Shown: positions 25,470 to 33,399 of the stretch, piece after piece
Layout: the number at the start of each line of letters is the position of its first letter
Numbering within the stretch: the first letter of the stretch is position 1
Source: an uncultured Selenomonadales bacterium
GTDB taxonomy: Bacteria > Bacillota > Negativicutes > Selenomonadales > Selenomonadaceae
Assembly: GCA_937901445.1 (NCBI GenBank)
Contig: CALDHY010000051.1
Location: 1 to 40,737, forward strand
DNA length: 40,737 nucleotides
Direction of reading: 5' to 3'
Program-made: the position numbers and the translations under genes
The notes under the pieces: model-generated
Seen by the model: the letters and a program-made list of their open reading frames with translations, nothing else
What the model was told of the DNA's origin: nothing
Databases searched by the model: none

Positions 25470-25934
25470 TTGAAAATTTTTCCTGTAATTTTAATCTGCG
25501 CGGTGTTTTTATTGACAGTTGCAAAAGTTGAGGCGGCAAGTTTCGGCAGTGTCGATGAACAAGCAGAGGCTGTCAATCTTTTAAATGAACTTCGCGCAGA
25601 AGTCGGACTTAGGGAGTTGAATTGGAACCCCAACTCAAAATTGCAGGCGGCGGCAAGAATCCGCGCCCAAGAACTCGAAGAATTATTTTCACACACACGT
25701 CCCGACGGCTCCGGTTGCTTTACTATTTTTGACATGTACAGAATCAGTTACAGGACTTGCGCCGAAAATATTGCTTACGGCACAAATCTTTCAGCGGCGG
25801 GCGCAATTAACCTTTGGCGCAATTCGCCCGGTCATTACAGAAATATGACAAATGCAGATGTAACTGAAGTAGGGCTGGCGTCGTGGCACGATGATAACGG
25901 CAACGTTTATTGGGTACAACTTTTTAAAGGTTAA
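25470..25934 (+). CDS. secreted CAP-domain (SCP/PR-1) protein
   Basis: 154 residues. Residues 1-22 are a signal peptide (MKIFPVILICAVFLLTVAKV, cleavage near VEA-A). The rest is one CAP domain: NELRAEVGLRELNWN, the first His in LFSHTRPDG, CAENIAYG with Glu, SPGHYRNM with the second His, and a C-terminal VYWVQLFKG strand. Bacterial CAP proteins of this YkwD type are exported and of unclear activity. TTG start at 25470 lies 2 nt after the previous stop, with the ribosome-binding site GGCGGTGA inside the end of the upstream gene, so its translation may depend on ribosomes finishing that gene. The cca gene follows after 3 nt. Confidence 0.88.
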   Translation: MKIFPVILICAVFLLTVAKVEAASFGSVDEQAEAVNLLNELRAEVGLRELNWNPNSKLQAAARIRAQELEELFSHTRPDGSGCFTIFDMYRISYRTCAENIAYGTNLSAAGAINLWRNSPGHYRNMTNADVTEVGLASWHDDNGNVYWVQLFKG

Positions 25935-25937
25935 TCT

Positions 25938-27197
25938 ATGACTGAATTGGAATTTGCACAAAAAGTTAATGACGCGGGCGGCACGGCTTATCTTGTAGGC
26001 GGCGCGGTACGTGATAAATTTCGTGGCGTTACTGCGCATGACAGGGATTATTGCGTTACGGGTATTAATGAAAAAAAAATTGCTAAAGCCTTCCCAAATA
26101 TTTTTAATGTAGGAAAATCTTTCCCTGTTTTTTTATTGAACATTGACGGCAAACATTGTGAAGTTGCATTGGCGCGCACTGAAAAAAAAGTCGGCTCCGG
26201 TTATCGCGGCTTCAGCGTAAAATTTGATTCAAGCGTAACGATTGAACAAGATTTATTTAGACGTGATACAACGATTAACGCAATGGCGATTGATATTCTG
26301 CGCGACGAACTGATAGACCCTTTCGGCGGGCGTGAAGATGTTGCCAATAAAAAAATTCGTGCAGTATCTAAACATTTTATGGATGACCCCGTCCGCGCTT
26401 TACGTGCCGCGCGGCAGTCTGCGCAATTCAACTTTGAAATTACTGAAGAAACTTTAACGGCAATGAATCTTTGCGCCTTTGAACTGAAAGACGAGCCGGG
26501 CGAAAGAATTTTTGCCGAATTGAAAAACGCTTTAAAAACTGATAAGCCGTCAATTTTTTTCAGAAGTTTGGAACGCGCCGGAATTTTGGAAATTACTTTT
26601 CCGGAAATTGCAAACTTACGCGGCAAAACTCAACCGGTTGAATTTCATCCTGAAGGCGACGCCTACGAACATACTTTACAGATTCTTGACGAAGTTTCAA
26701 AAATAAATCCTAAGCCTGAAATAAGATTTGCCGCACTTGCACACGATTTCGGCAAAGGTAAAACGCCCCTTGAAATGCTCCCGCACCACTACCAACACGA
26801 AATGCGCGGGCTTGACGTTTTGCAGGAAATGGCGCAAAGAATCAACTTGCCTGCAGATTGGAAAAAAATTGCGTCATTCGTAATTTCTGAACATATGCGC
26901 GCGGCGGTTATGACGCGCCCCGGTAAAATTGTTGATTTTTTGGTTAGACTTCACAATTCAAAAATTTCTGCCGACGATTTCAACGATATAATTAATTTGG
27001 ATAATCACGGCTTGCCGCCTTTTTTGGCAAATGCTGAAAAAATTTTAACTGAAATATTAAAAGTCAGCGGCAGAGACGCGCCGCCGGAACTTCAAGGCGA
27101 GCAAATTGGAAATTGGATTCGCAAGGAACGAATTAAAGCTTTAATTAAATTGAAGTTTTTACCGGATTCTAAAATTGAAGATGAAGTTTTTGAATAA
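25938..27197 (+). CDS. cca: CCA tRNA nucleotidyltransferase with HD domain
   Basis: 419 residues. Adds or repairs the 3' CCA of tRNAs. Class II nucleotidyltransferase head: YLVGGAVRDKFRG, HDRDYCVTG with the two metal-binding aspartates, RRDTTINAMAID, and DPVRALRAARQ for nucleotide selection. An HD phosphohydrolase domain follows (YEHTLQILDEVSKIN, ALAHDFGKGKTP), as in the E. coli multifunctional enzyme. The C-terminus ends GNWIRKERIKALIKL. ATG comes 3 nt after the CAP gene stop. Just downstream, a degenerate copy of its own 3' segment lies out of frame with it. Confidence 0.92.
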   Translation: MTELEFAQKVNDAGGTAYLVGGAVRDKFRGVTAHDRDYCVTGINEKKIAKAFPNIFNVGKSFPVFLLNIDGKHCEVALARTEKKVGSGYRGFSVKFDSSVTIEQDLFRRDTTINAMAIDILRDELIDPFGGREDVANKKIRAVSKHFMDDPVRALRAARQSAQFNFEITEETLTAMNLCAFELKDEPGERIFAELKNALKTDKPSIFFRSLERAGILEITFPEIANLRGKTQPVEFHPEGDAYEHTLQILDEVSKINPKPEIRFAALAHDFGKGKTPLEMLPHHYQHEMRGLDVLQEMAQRINLPADWKKIASFVISEHMRAAVMTRPGKIVDFLVRLHNSKISADDFNDIINLDNHGLPPFLANAEKILTEILKVSGRDAPPELQGEQIGNWIRKERIKALIKLKFLPDSKIEDEVFE

Positions 27198-27285
27198 TCA
27201 CGGCTTGCCGCTCTTTCTTTCAAATGCTAAAATAACCGGAGAAATTTTAGGGACGTGGATTTTGTACCGGCTCCCAATCGATTGA
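27181..27285 (+). pseudogene. degenerate duplicate of a cca segment
   Basis: The 34-codon stretch reads MKFLNNHGLPLFLSNAKITG, then EILGTWIL. Codons for HGLPLFLSNA match cca codons for HGLPPFLANA at about 27005-27040, including identical AATCACGGCTTGCCGC. It overlaps the cca stop and ends 14 nt before the carbonic anhydrase start. It looks like the remnant of a duplicated or partly deleted second cca 3' end, not a working gene. Confidence 0.55.
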
Positions 27286-27299
27286 AAGGAAGTTTTTGA

Positions 27300-27848
27300 A
27301 TGAATGGAATTGTACTTGCTTACAAGGGCAAAAAGCCGAAAATTGCCGAAAATGTTTTTTTGGCTCCGAATTGTTCAGTAGTTGGCGATGTTGAAATTGG
27401 CACCGGCTCCAGCATTTGGTTTGGTGCGGCAGTACGCGGCGATTTTCAGCCGGTAAAAATTGGCGTCTTCGCAAATATTCAAGATAACGCCACTATTCAC
27501 GTTATGTATGACGTACCGACCGAAATTGGAAATTACGTTACAATTGGACATAACGCCGTTGTTCACTGCCGCAAAATCGGCACAAATACTTTGGTTGGTA
27601 TGGGCTCAATTATTTTGGGATATTCTGAAATTGGCGAAAACTGCATTATTGGCGCGGGGACTCTTTTACCGCAATATAAAAAAATTCCCGACAACTGTTT
27701 AGTTTTTGGGAACCCTGCAAAAATTATGCGCGCCGTCCGTGATGATGAAATTGAAGCACTGCGCGCCGCCTCAATGCAATATCACGAATGCGCCCGCCAA
27801 TACGTCCAATACTTATCTAAGCGCGGAATGTTTGAAGAGATAGATTAA
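27300..27848 (+). CDS. gamma-class carbonic anhydrase family protein
   Basis: 182 residues forming a left-handed parallel beta helix of hexapeptide repeats (IGTGSSIWFGAAVRGDF, IGNYVTIGHNAVVH, IGTNTLVGMGSIIL, IGENCIIGAG) plus a C-terminal helix. The three zinc histidines are in ATIHVM and IGHNAVVH; RGDF and the QDNATIH region match the YrdA/PaaY/CaiE group. It may hydrate CO2 reversibly or be one of the inactive homologues; sequence alone does not decide. ATG at 27300 has AAGGAAG 8 nt upstream. The stop codon overlaps a heptad array that doubles as terminator. Confidence 0.9.
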   Translation: MNGIVLAYKGKKPKIAENVFLAPNCSVVGDVEIGTGSSIWFGAAVRGDFQPVKIGVFANIQDNATIHVMYDVPTEIGNYVTIGHNAVVHCRKIGTNTLVGMGSIILGYSEIGENCIIGAGTLLPQYKKIPDNCLVFGNPAKIMRAVRDDEIEALRAASMQYHECARQYVQYLSKRGMFEEID

Positions 27849-27901
27849 GGCAGTAGGCAAGAGGCAAAAGGCAGTAGGGATAAATTCCCTGCCGCCTTTT
27901 T
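27848..27901. terminator. terminator built from heptad repeats
   Basis: AGGCAGT-AGGCAAG-AGGCAAA-AGGCAGT-AGGGATA starts at 27848 in 7-nt register. Its last units (AAAGGCAGTAGGGA) pair with TCCCTGCCGCCTTT, followed by a T-run to 27901. It lies between convergent genes. Confidence 0.7.
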
Positions 27902-27923
27902 TATTTTACTTAAAAATTACCGC

Positions 27924-28298
27924 TCAATTTCTGCTGCCTACAATTTCAATTTCGCAAAGTGCGCCGAGTGGTAAATCTTTCACTGCCACGCAACTTCGCG
28001 CAGGTTTACTTACAAAATATTTTTCGTACACGGCATTAAATTTTTTAAAATCTGCAATATCAGCCAAAAAGCAAGTAGTTTTTACAACGTTTGAAAAATC
28101 CATTTCGGCGGCGGCAAGAATCGCCCCAACATTTTTGCAGCACTGCTCGGCTTGCCCTTCAATATCTGACGCCGTAATTTTTCCAACTTCAGGATTAATC
28201 GCAATTTGCCCCGACGCGAAAAGAAGTCCGTCAATTTCAATCGCTTGACTGTACGGACCGACTGCCGCCGGAGCTTTTTTAGTTTCAATGATTTTCAT
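27924..28298 (-). CDS. ridA: RidA-family enamine/imine deaminase
   Basis: 124 residues, the usual RidA length. Hydrolyses reactive 2-aminoacrylate-type enamines/imines made by PLP enzymes. Typical motifs: KAPAAVGPYSQAI at the N-terminus, LLFASGQIAINPE, and the C-terminal ARSCVAVKDLPLGALCEIE with the active-site Arg and Glu. AAGGGA lies about 9 nt before the ATG. It stands alone on the minus strand, converging on the carbonic anhydrase gene. Confidence 0.94.
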   Translation of the reverse strand: MKIIETKKAPAAVGPYSQAIEIDGLLFASGQIAINPEVGKITASDIEGQAEQCCKNVGAILAAAEMDFSNVVKTTCFLADIADFKKFNAVYEKYFVSKPARSCVAVKDLPLGALCEIEIVGSRN

Positions 28299-28489
28299 CT
28301 TAAAATTTCCCTTTCTTTAAATTTTTTCATTTTACTTGCAATTTATTTTTTTAGGTGTATAATTACGCCCGTTGCAATTTTAAATGAAAGTATCGTGAAA
28401 TTCAAGTTTGACAAAAAATTTTTTTGATAAAATTTTTGGCGTATTGACGCGGAATTTTTGAGAAATTTTTAAAAAGTTTTTTCTTTTTC
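28299..28489. other. AT-rich spacer between ridA and the 3D-domain gene
   Basis: Apart from the ridA ribosome-binding site at its left edge, I see no gene or clear repeat here. It must hold the minus-strand ridA promoter, but no convincing -35/-10 pair was found. Confidence 0.4.
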
Positions 28490-28518
28490 ATGACAATTTC
28501 ATTAATAAGCCTTATAAT
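28490..28518 (+). promoter_or_regulatory. promoter for the 3D-domain gene
   Basis: ATGACA (28490-28495), 17 nt, TATAAT (28513-28518). It gives a leader of about 110 nt. Confidence 0.65.
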
Positions 28519-28524
28519 AGGCAC

Positions 28525-28636
28525 TGTTAAAAGTTAGTGTTTTTTTTAGAGAGGGGGAAGGCTGCTCCGAAGCAGCGAGTCGGCTTTTGTTTGCCGGTAA
28601 GCTCGGGACACTTTTGAGGTGTTAGGCAGCGGAATA
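28525..28636 (+). promoter_or_regulatory. structured leader RNA of the 3D-domain gene
   Basis: Four hairpins can be drawn: CACT/AGTG followed by eight T near 28522-28550; GCTGCT-ccga-AGCAGC (28561-28576); GTCGGC/GCCGGT (28579-28598); ACAC/GTGT (28608-28622). GCAGC at 28626-28630, next to the start codon, could pair with GCTGC at 28561-28565 instead, which would make two exclusive folds. Genes for 3D-domain wall hydrolases are often controlled by c-di-AMP (ydaO) riboswitches, but the ydaO conserved core is not recognisable here. Confidence 0.45.
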
Positions 28637-29206
28637 ATGAAGCGTAATATTTTAGAAAAGTTGGGATTAAGCAAAAAGAAATGGGGATTAGGCTTAATGC
28701 TGGCAGGATTGGCGGCTCTTAACGTCGGTTTCACAACTCAAAATGATGCTATTGAAGCGGCGGAAGTTGCACAAGTCAAGGAGGTGGACATCTTGCCCAC
28801 TACACCTGCAAGCGTTGCAGATTTTTCCTCGATTAAAGATGTTAATGCTGAAATTATACAGCAAGCAGAAAATGCATCGATTGAAGAAAATAAAGTTGAT
28901 TTATCTTATGGTTATGACGGCGATTATATTGCAGTAATGACAATGGAAGCAACGGCGTATTTGCCGACTGACGGCGACGGTTACGGAATCACGGCAACCG
29001 GTATTCCTGCAACTTACGGCGTAGCGGCTGTTGACCCGGCGATTATCCCGCTTGGAAGTCGTCTTTACATTCCGGGTTACGGCGAAGCAATAGCGGCTGA
29101 TACAGGCGGCGCAATTTACGGTTACAGAATTGATCTTTGTATGGAAAGTTATTCTGAATGTATGAATTTCGGTCGCCGCGATGTAACCGTTTATGTTTTA
29201 AGATAA
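28637..29206 (+). CDS. exported 3D-domain protein (cell-wall hydrolase type)
   Basis: 189 residues from ATG 28637. An N-terminal membrane/signal segment (KKKWGLGLMLAGLAALNVGF) is followed by a low-complexity acidic linker and a C-terminal 3D domain: MEATAYLPTDGDGYG, TATG, AVDPAIIPLGSRLYIPGYG, AIAADTGGAI, GYRIDLCMES and FGRRDVTVYVL. The three catalytic-type aspartates (VDP, ADTG, IDL) that name the domain are present. This is the MltA-like barrel found in Firmicutes lytic transglycosylases of the YocH/RpfB kind, so it probably cuts peptidoglycan outside the membrane. The ribosome-binding site is weak (GCGGAATA next to the ATG; a better GAGGTG lies ~15 nt away and may be masked by a hairpin), which fits translational control by the leader. 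Confidence 0.85.
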   Translation: MKRNILEKLGLSKKKWGLGLMLAGLAALNVGFTTQNDAIEAAEVAQVKEVDILPTTPASVADFSSIKDVNAEIIQQAENASIEENKVDLSYGYDGDYIAVMTMEATAYLPTDGDGYGITATGIPATYGVAAVDPAIIPLGSRLYIPGYGEAIAADTGGAIYGYRIDLCMESYSECMNFGRRDVTVYVLR

Positions 29207-29234
29207 TTTTTCAACGTTAAATATATAAAAAAAG

Positions 29235-29270
29235 ACTGTCGAACGTCGAATTGACGCGCGGCAGTTTTTT
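29235..29270. terminator. terminator after the 3D-domain gene
   Basis: ACTG (29235-29238) and CAGT (29262-29265) close a longer imperfect stem with inner CGTC/GACG, followed by T residues on the plus strand and preceded by a run of A, so it may work both ways. Confidence 0.75.
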
Positions 29271-29321
29271 AGTTCCGGAAAAATTTTTTTACGCCTATTT
29301 CGGATTTTTCAGTTAAATTTT

Positions 29322-29351
29322 TTGCAAAATTATTTGTCAATATGCTACAAT
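29322..29351 (+). promoter_or_regulatory. promoter for the zinc-ribbon protein gene
   Basis: TTGCAA (29322-29327), 18 nt, TACAAT (29346-29351), 29 nt before the ATG. Confidence 0.6.
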
Positions 29352-29380
29352 GTACGAAAATTTTGTAAGGAGTGTATTTT

Positions 29381-29806
29381 ATGCGATGCCAAAGGTGCGG
29401 CAAGGAAATTGGAAATTCTGCGCGATGTACTTTTTGCGGCTACGATAACCAAGAAGGCAACGTCCGCGAAATGTCAAGTATCGAAAAAAATTTTTATGAC
29501 GGCGTAACTATCGACACCGGCGAAACTGAAGAAAAAAATTATTCCGGCTCCAATTCGTACAGTCAAAAAAATAACTACAGATTTTCGCGCAGGACTATTT
29601 ATATTTCTGATGATTCAAGTTTATTTTCACGGCTTATGGGAAAATTATTCAACGGCTTAATCAATAACAATCGCCTTGCAAAAATCGCTGTAACTTTGAT
29701 TGTGGTTGCACTTTCAGTAATAATGTTTTTTGTTGCAGTGCCGATTTTATTTTTTATTTTGGCAGCAGGAATCGCTCTCTTTGTATTTTTAAAATTGGGA
29801 AGGTGA
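29381..29806 (+). CDS. zinc-ribbon membrane protein of unknown function
   Basis: 141 residues from ATG 29381 with AAGGAG 8 nt upstream. It opens with a four-cysteine zinc ribbon (MRCQRCGKEIGNSARCTFCG), then a polar, Ser/Asn/Tyr-rich linker, and ends in a hydrophobic region with one long or two close membrane helices (AVTLIVVALSVIMFFVAV, LFFILAAGIALFVFLKLG). The N-terminal ribbon would be cytoplasmic. The stop overlaps the ribosome-binding site of the next gene, so the two are probably a pair. I do not recognise a function. Confidence 0.75.
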   Translation: MRCQRCGKEIGNSARCTFCGYDNQEGNVREMSSIEKNFYDGVTIDTGETEEKNYSGSNSYSQKNNYRFSRRTIYISDDSSLFSRLMGKLFNGLINNNRLAKIAVTLIVVALSVIMFFVAVPILFFILAAGIALFVFLKLGR

Positions 29807-29811
29807 TTTAA

Positions 29812-30417
29812 CTGAATAATCCTGTTGCAATTTTTTTATGTTTGGCAGTAGTTTTAGGGATAGTCTTTTTTGGTGAAGGTGACAGCGTTAGAATTTTGTT
29901 TGCCTTTCTGCCAATATTTGCAATCTTTATGGCGTTGGTTTACTCAAAAATTCAATCCGGAATAAAATTTTTATTTTTGGTACTTCGGAACATTTTAAAA
30001 ATACCGGGCAAGCAAATATTAAATTCCGCGCCGGACAATCATAGCGCAGTATTTTTAAAATCATATGGCGGACACGTGATTAAGCTGTTATTGTTGATAA
30101 TAATTTTGACGTTTGTATCGTACAAATTAACGCTTTTAATTTCGCCGATAGTGTTAATGCATTCAGATGAAAAAAGCAAAATTTTTGGAGCGTTATTTGT
30201 ATCCGGTACTTTGTACGCGCTTGCATTCTTTTTACTGTATAAAAATCTTGAAAAAGCTTTTCTCAATAAAATTAAACCGGTAGGAGGATTTATATTATTG
30301 GGCGCAACCCTTGCTTATGGAATGTCCTTTAGTTATGGTATTGAAATTTTTTTATTTATTGTGGCAGTGGAATTTTATACATTCGATTGGATTAACGAAA
30401 AAATTCAGAGCAGGTGA
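29812..30417 (+). CDS. multi-pass membrane protein of unknown function, possible CTG start
   Basis: About 201 residues if translation begins at CTG 29812 (LNNPVAIFLCLAVVL..), which lies 8 nt after AAGG of GGAAGGTGA. The first conventional in-frame start is TTG 29842, with no ribosome-binding site and inside the first membrane helix. About five hydrophobic segments are visible (AIFLCLAVVLGIVFF, ILFAFLPIFAIFMALVY, VIKLLLLIIILTFVSY, ALFVSGTLYALAFFLLY, GGFILLGATLAYGMSF). No known family recognised. It ends by overlapping the queC ribosome-binding site, so the zinc-ribbon gene, this gene and queC may form one transcript. Confidence 0.65.
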   Translation: MNNPVAIFLCLAVVLGIVFFGEGDSVRILFAFLPIFAIFMALVYSKIQSGIKFLFLVLRNILKIPGKQILNSAPDNHSAVFLKSYGGHVIKLLLLIIILTFVSYKLTLLISPIVLMHSDEKSKIFGALFVSGTLYALAFFLLYKNLEKAFLNKIKPVGGFILLGATLAYGMSFSYGIEIFLFIVAVEFYTFDWINEKIQSR

Positions 30418-30422
30418 TAAAT

Positions 30423-31118
30423 TTGAAGGCGGTTATACTTTCCAGCGGCGGGCTTGATTCGACAACTTGTATTGCTCTTGCCGTTGAAAAACTCGGTCAA
30501 GAAAATGTTTCAACTGTTTCAATCTTTTATGGGCAACGTCACGCCCGCGAATTGTCCTGCGCGAGGGCGGTTGCCGAATTTTACGGCGTCAACCACTACG
30601 AATTTGACGCGGCGGAAATTCTAAAAAGTTCCAATTCCGCGCTGTTAAATTCTTCAACCAAAAATCTTGAACATTCAACCTACGCCGAACAAGTCAAAAA
30701 AAATTCCCGCGTTGAAACTTACGTACCTTTTCGTAACGGTTTAATGTTGTCAATGGCGGCTAGTTTCGCCGGCAGTATCTATGAAGATTCTGACGGCGAA
30801 ATTTATATTGGCGTTCATCAAGACGACACGGCGGGCAATGCTTACCCTGATTGTCGCGCAGATTTCATTGAGGCAATTAATACCGCCATAAAAATTGGAA
30901 CTTACGGCAAAATAAAAATCGTTGCGCCGTTTTTGGGCAAAACTAAGGCTGACGTTGTTAAAATTGGTACAAGCCTTGCCGTTCCCTATGAATTAACGTG
31001 GAGCTGTTACGAGCGCGGCGATACACCTTGCGGGCGTTGTGCAACTTGCCTTGACAGAGCGCGGGCATTCGCCGCCAATGGTATTGCAGACCCTGCGCTA
31101 AAATCTTTTGGCAAGTAG
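30423..31118 (+). CDS. queC: 7-cyano-7-deazaguanine synthase
   Basis: 231 residues. Converts 7-carboxy-7-deazaguanine to preQ0 with ATP and ammonia for queuosine synthesis. The PP-loop motif SSGGLDSTT lies near the N-terminus, FYGQRHARE follows, then the conserved YVPFRNGLMLSMAASFA and IGVHQDDTAGNAYPDCR, and the zinc site CYERGDTPCGRCATCLDRARAF with four cysteines at the C-terminus. TTG at 30423 is chosen because AGGTG sits 6-7 nt upstream; an in-frame GTG at 30414 lies within that site. No other queuosine gene is in the window and no preQ1 riboswitch was seen upstream. Confidence 0.94.
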   Translation: MKAVILSSGGLDSTTCIALAVEKLGQENVSTVSIFYGQRHARELSCARAVAEFYGVNHYEFDAAEILKSSNSALLNSSTKNLEHSTYAEQVKKNSRVETYVPFRNGLMLSMAASFAGSIYEDSDGEIYIGVHQDDTAGNAYPDCRADFIEAINTAIKIGTYGKIKIVAPFLGKTKADVVKIGTSLAVPYELTWSCYERGDTPCGRCATCLDRARAFAANGIADPALKSFGK

Positions 31119-31225
31119 AAATTTTTTTTATATTTTGCAGGAAATTATTATTTAAATTGGAAATTATTAAATACCGTATTAAGGACGGCAGATATATTTT
31201 TTAATTTTAAAGGAGGGTGTTTTTA

Positions 31226-33205
31226 GTGAATTTAAACTTAAAACAACAATTTACTTTTTTGGCGGTGGTTGCCGGTATTCTGGTTGCTATTGTTTCATTC
31301 GCAGGCTACAGCATTTCAGAAAGAAATTTATCTGAAACGATTGAACAAGAAATGGATGCAGTAGTTGCCGGTGAAGGTAAATCTTTGAACGGCTGGCTTA
31401 TGGAAAAAGGCTCTGCGGCAGAATATCTCGCCGTCATTTTGGGCAATTTGGGCGATATGAACAGAATGAAAAACCCTGAACTTTTTTCAATGACAACCAA
31501 TGACCCCGACCTTTTGGAAGTTACTATTGGTCTTCAAGACAAATATTTTTACGGCTACAAAGCGGGCGATTTTACCGGCAAAATAGATCCTACCGGCAGA
31601 GATTGGTACAAAAAAGCACAAAGTACCGGCAAATTAACTTTTACTGATTCTTACCTTGACAGTTTTACCAATCAAATAGTTATTTCAGCCGTTGCTCCAA
31701 TTAAATCCAACGGGCAATTTGTAGGCGCAACTTGTGTTGATATTACTTTGGGCGTACTTGATGAAAAAGTTAATTCTGTACACTATCGCGGGCAAGGTGA
31801 AGCTATCATTGTTGAACCAAACGGCAACGTACTTGCAAATTCTTATTCCAATGTAGACGTTAAAAGTATTCAAGATTTACCCGCACTTGCACCGCACTTT
31901 GAAAATATGTTACAAAAAGGCGACGGCTATTTTATAATTCCTAAAGGCTCCAACGGTAAATCCCGCGTTTTCGCCTATACAACTTTACCTGCTACCGGCT
32001 GGATTTTAGGTATTGCCGTTGACGAAAGTTTTGTATTTTCTGCAGTCGGTGATTTACGTTTCACTTACATTATCCTTGCAGTTATCGCTTTCTTCGTTAT
32101 GGTTTTCCTCAACTTGAGAATGTCCGGCGCAATTACCGGTCCAATTGCTCAACTTCAAGATCATGCTATTCAACTTTCAAAGGGCAATTTGGGCGTCCCC
32201 GACCTCAATATTAATTCAAAAGATGAAATTGGTACACTTTCGCAGGCGTTTAACAATATGAGTAAAGGACTGCGCGACTTAATCAGTAAAATGGCTACTA
32301 CTTCACATCAAGTTGCCGCCGCCTCTGAAGAATTGACTGCAAGCGCGCAACAATCCGCCGATACTTCAGTTCACGTTGCAGAAAAAGTCGGCGAAGTCAA
32401 TATGAACGTAAATACTCAACTTGAAGATATTGACGCCGCTAAAGAAAATGTTGACTTGGTTTTCAAAGATATTGAAAATATGTCCGAAAAAACTAAGGTT
32501 GTTACTAAAGCCTCCAATGAAACTGCCGAAGCGGCTCAACGCGGCGAAAAACTTATGGAATCTGCCGTCGGTAAAATGGGCAACATTGAAAAAAGCGTTA
32601 TGGCGTCTGCTGAAGTTGTTAAAAAGCTTGGCGAAAGTTCACAGCAAATCGGGCAGATTGTCGAGGCTATTTCTGCTATTTCCGAACAAACTAACCTGCT
32701 TGCATTGAACGCGGCTATTGAAGCGGCGCGCGCAGGCGAACACGGGCGCGGCTTTGCCGTTGTTTCTGAAGAAGTAAGAAAACTTGCCTCTGAATCTGCA
32801 ACTTCAGCTGAACAGATAAGAGACAGAATTACTCAAATTCAACACGATACAGCCCTTGCCGTTGAGGCTATGGAAGCCGGTACAAAAGACGTACAAGAAG
32901 GTACTGATGCAATTCGTGAAGTCGGCGAACAGTTTAAGCACATTATGCAACGAGTCGACGGTATCCAACAACAAATGGCGGGTATCGGTACTTCAATGAA
33001 GACAGTTTCAGACGGCGCGCAAAAAATAGTTGAAGCCGTTGAATCTATTAACGAAGTAAGCCGCCAAACTTCCGAGCATACCAATTCAATTTCCAGCGAT
33101 ACTGAAACTCAATCCGCCTCCAATGAAGAAATTGCCGCCGCCTCTCAATCACTTGCTAAACTTGCGGAAGAAATGCAAGAAGCTATTGGTAAGTTCAAAA
33201 TGTAA
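31226..33205 (+). CDS. methyl-accepting chemotaxis protein with dCache sensor
   Basis: 659 residues from GTG 31226 (GGAGG 9-10 nt upstream; an earlier in-frame GTG at 31217 is too close). TM1 is at about 8-30 ([20 protein letters not shown]) and an outer sensor of about 250 residues with a dCache look follows ([27 protein letters not shown]). TM2 is near 277-297, followed by HAMP ([19 protein letters not shown]), then a long cytoplasmic coiled coil whose tip [20 protein letters not shown] binds CheA/CheW. It relays an external small-molecule signal to flagellar control; the ligand is unknown, though dCache domains commonly bind amino or organic acids. There are no other chemotaxis genes nearby. 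A strong bidirectional terminator follows. Confidence 0.94.
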   Translation: MNLNLKQQFTFLAVVAGILVAIVSFAGYSISERNLSETIEQEMDAVVAGEGKSLNGWLMEKGSAAEYLAVILGNLGDMNRMKNPELFSMTTNDPDLLEVTIGLQDKYFYGYKAGDFTGKIDPTGRDWYKKAQSTGKLTFTDSYLDSFTNQIVISAVAPIKSNGQFVGATCVDITLGVLDEKVNSVHYRGQGEAIIVEPNGNVLANSYSNVDVKSIQDLPALAPHFENMLQKGDGYFIIPKGSNGKSRVFAYTTLPATGWILGIAVDESFVFSAVGDLRFTYIILAVIAFFVMVFLNLRMSGAITGPIAQLQDHAIQLSKGNLGVPDLNINSKDEIGTLSQAFNNMSKGLRDLISKMATTSHQVAAASEELTASAQQSADTSVHVAEKVGEVNMNVNTQLEDIDAAKENVDLVFKDIENMSEKTKVVTKASNETAEAAQRGEKLMESAVGKMGNIEKSVMASAEVVKKLGESSQQIGQIVEAISAISEQTNLLALNAAIEAARAGEHGRGFAVVSEEVRKLASESATSAEQIRDRITQIQHDTALAVEAMEAGTKDVQEGTDAIREVGEQFKHIMQRVDGIQQQMAGIGTSMKTVSDGAQKIVEAVESINEVSRQTSEHTNSISSDTETQSASNEEIAAASQSLAKLAEEMQEAIGKFKM

Positions 33206-33224
33206 AATTTAATTCCCTTAAACT

Positions 33225-33261
33225 AAAAAAGCCGCTGCCGGTTTTTGGCAACGGTTTTTTT
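33225..33261. terminator. bidirectional terminator
   Basis: CCGCTGCC (33232-33239) and GGCAACGG (33247-33254) form a stem with one mismatch. Seven T follow on the plus strand (33255-33261) and six A precede it (33225-33230), so it can end the chemoreceptor transcript and the minus-strand RNA from 33333. Confidence 0.85.
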
Positions 33262-33333
33262 ATTTTGCCCATAACGAAAAAAAGCCCAGTAGCCAACCGA
33301 GTTTCTTTCTTTTGGAGTGACCGTGTTCATTAC
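33225..33333 (-). ncRNA. candidate small RNA (or leaderless 35-codon ORF)
   Basis: A minus-strand promoter (TTGCAA-N17-TATAAT, 33368-33340) would start transcription near 33333. A terminator hairpin ends it near 33225, giving an RNA of about 110 nt. An ORF starts at ATG 33330 (MNTVTPKERNSVGYWAFFRY and 15 more residues), only about 3 nt from the predicted start and with no ribosome-binding site. Its stop (33225-33223) lies beyond the terminator stem, so the full ORF would not be on the transcript. A regulatory RNA is therefore a better guess than a protein. Confidence 0.4.
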
Positions 33334-33339
33334 ATTTGA

Positions 33340-33368
33340 ATTATAGCTGGTTAATAAAATTTTTGCAA
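33340..33368 (-). promoter_or_regulatory. minus-strand promoter of the candidate small RNA
   Basis: TTGCAA (33368-33363), 17 nt, TATAAT (33345-33340) on the minus strand. Confidence 0.55.
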
Positions 33369-33399
33369 GTAAAAAATTTCTTGCATTTATGAATAGCGA

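Noticed and set aside
28525..28636. ydaO (c-di-AMP) riboswitch before the 3D-domain gene
   Set aside because: Gene type fits, but the conserved ydaO core (CCCGACAGCTAAC-like) is absent; kept only as an unassigned structured leader.
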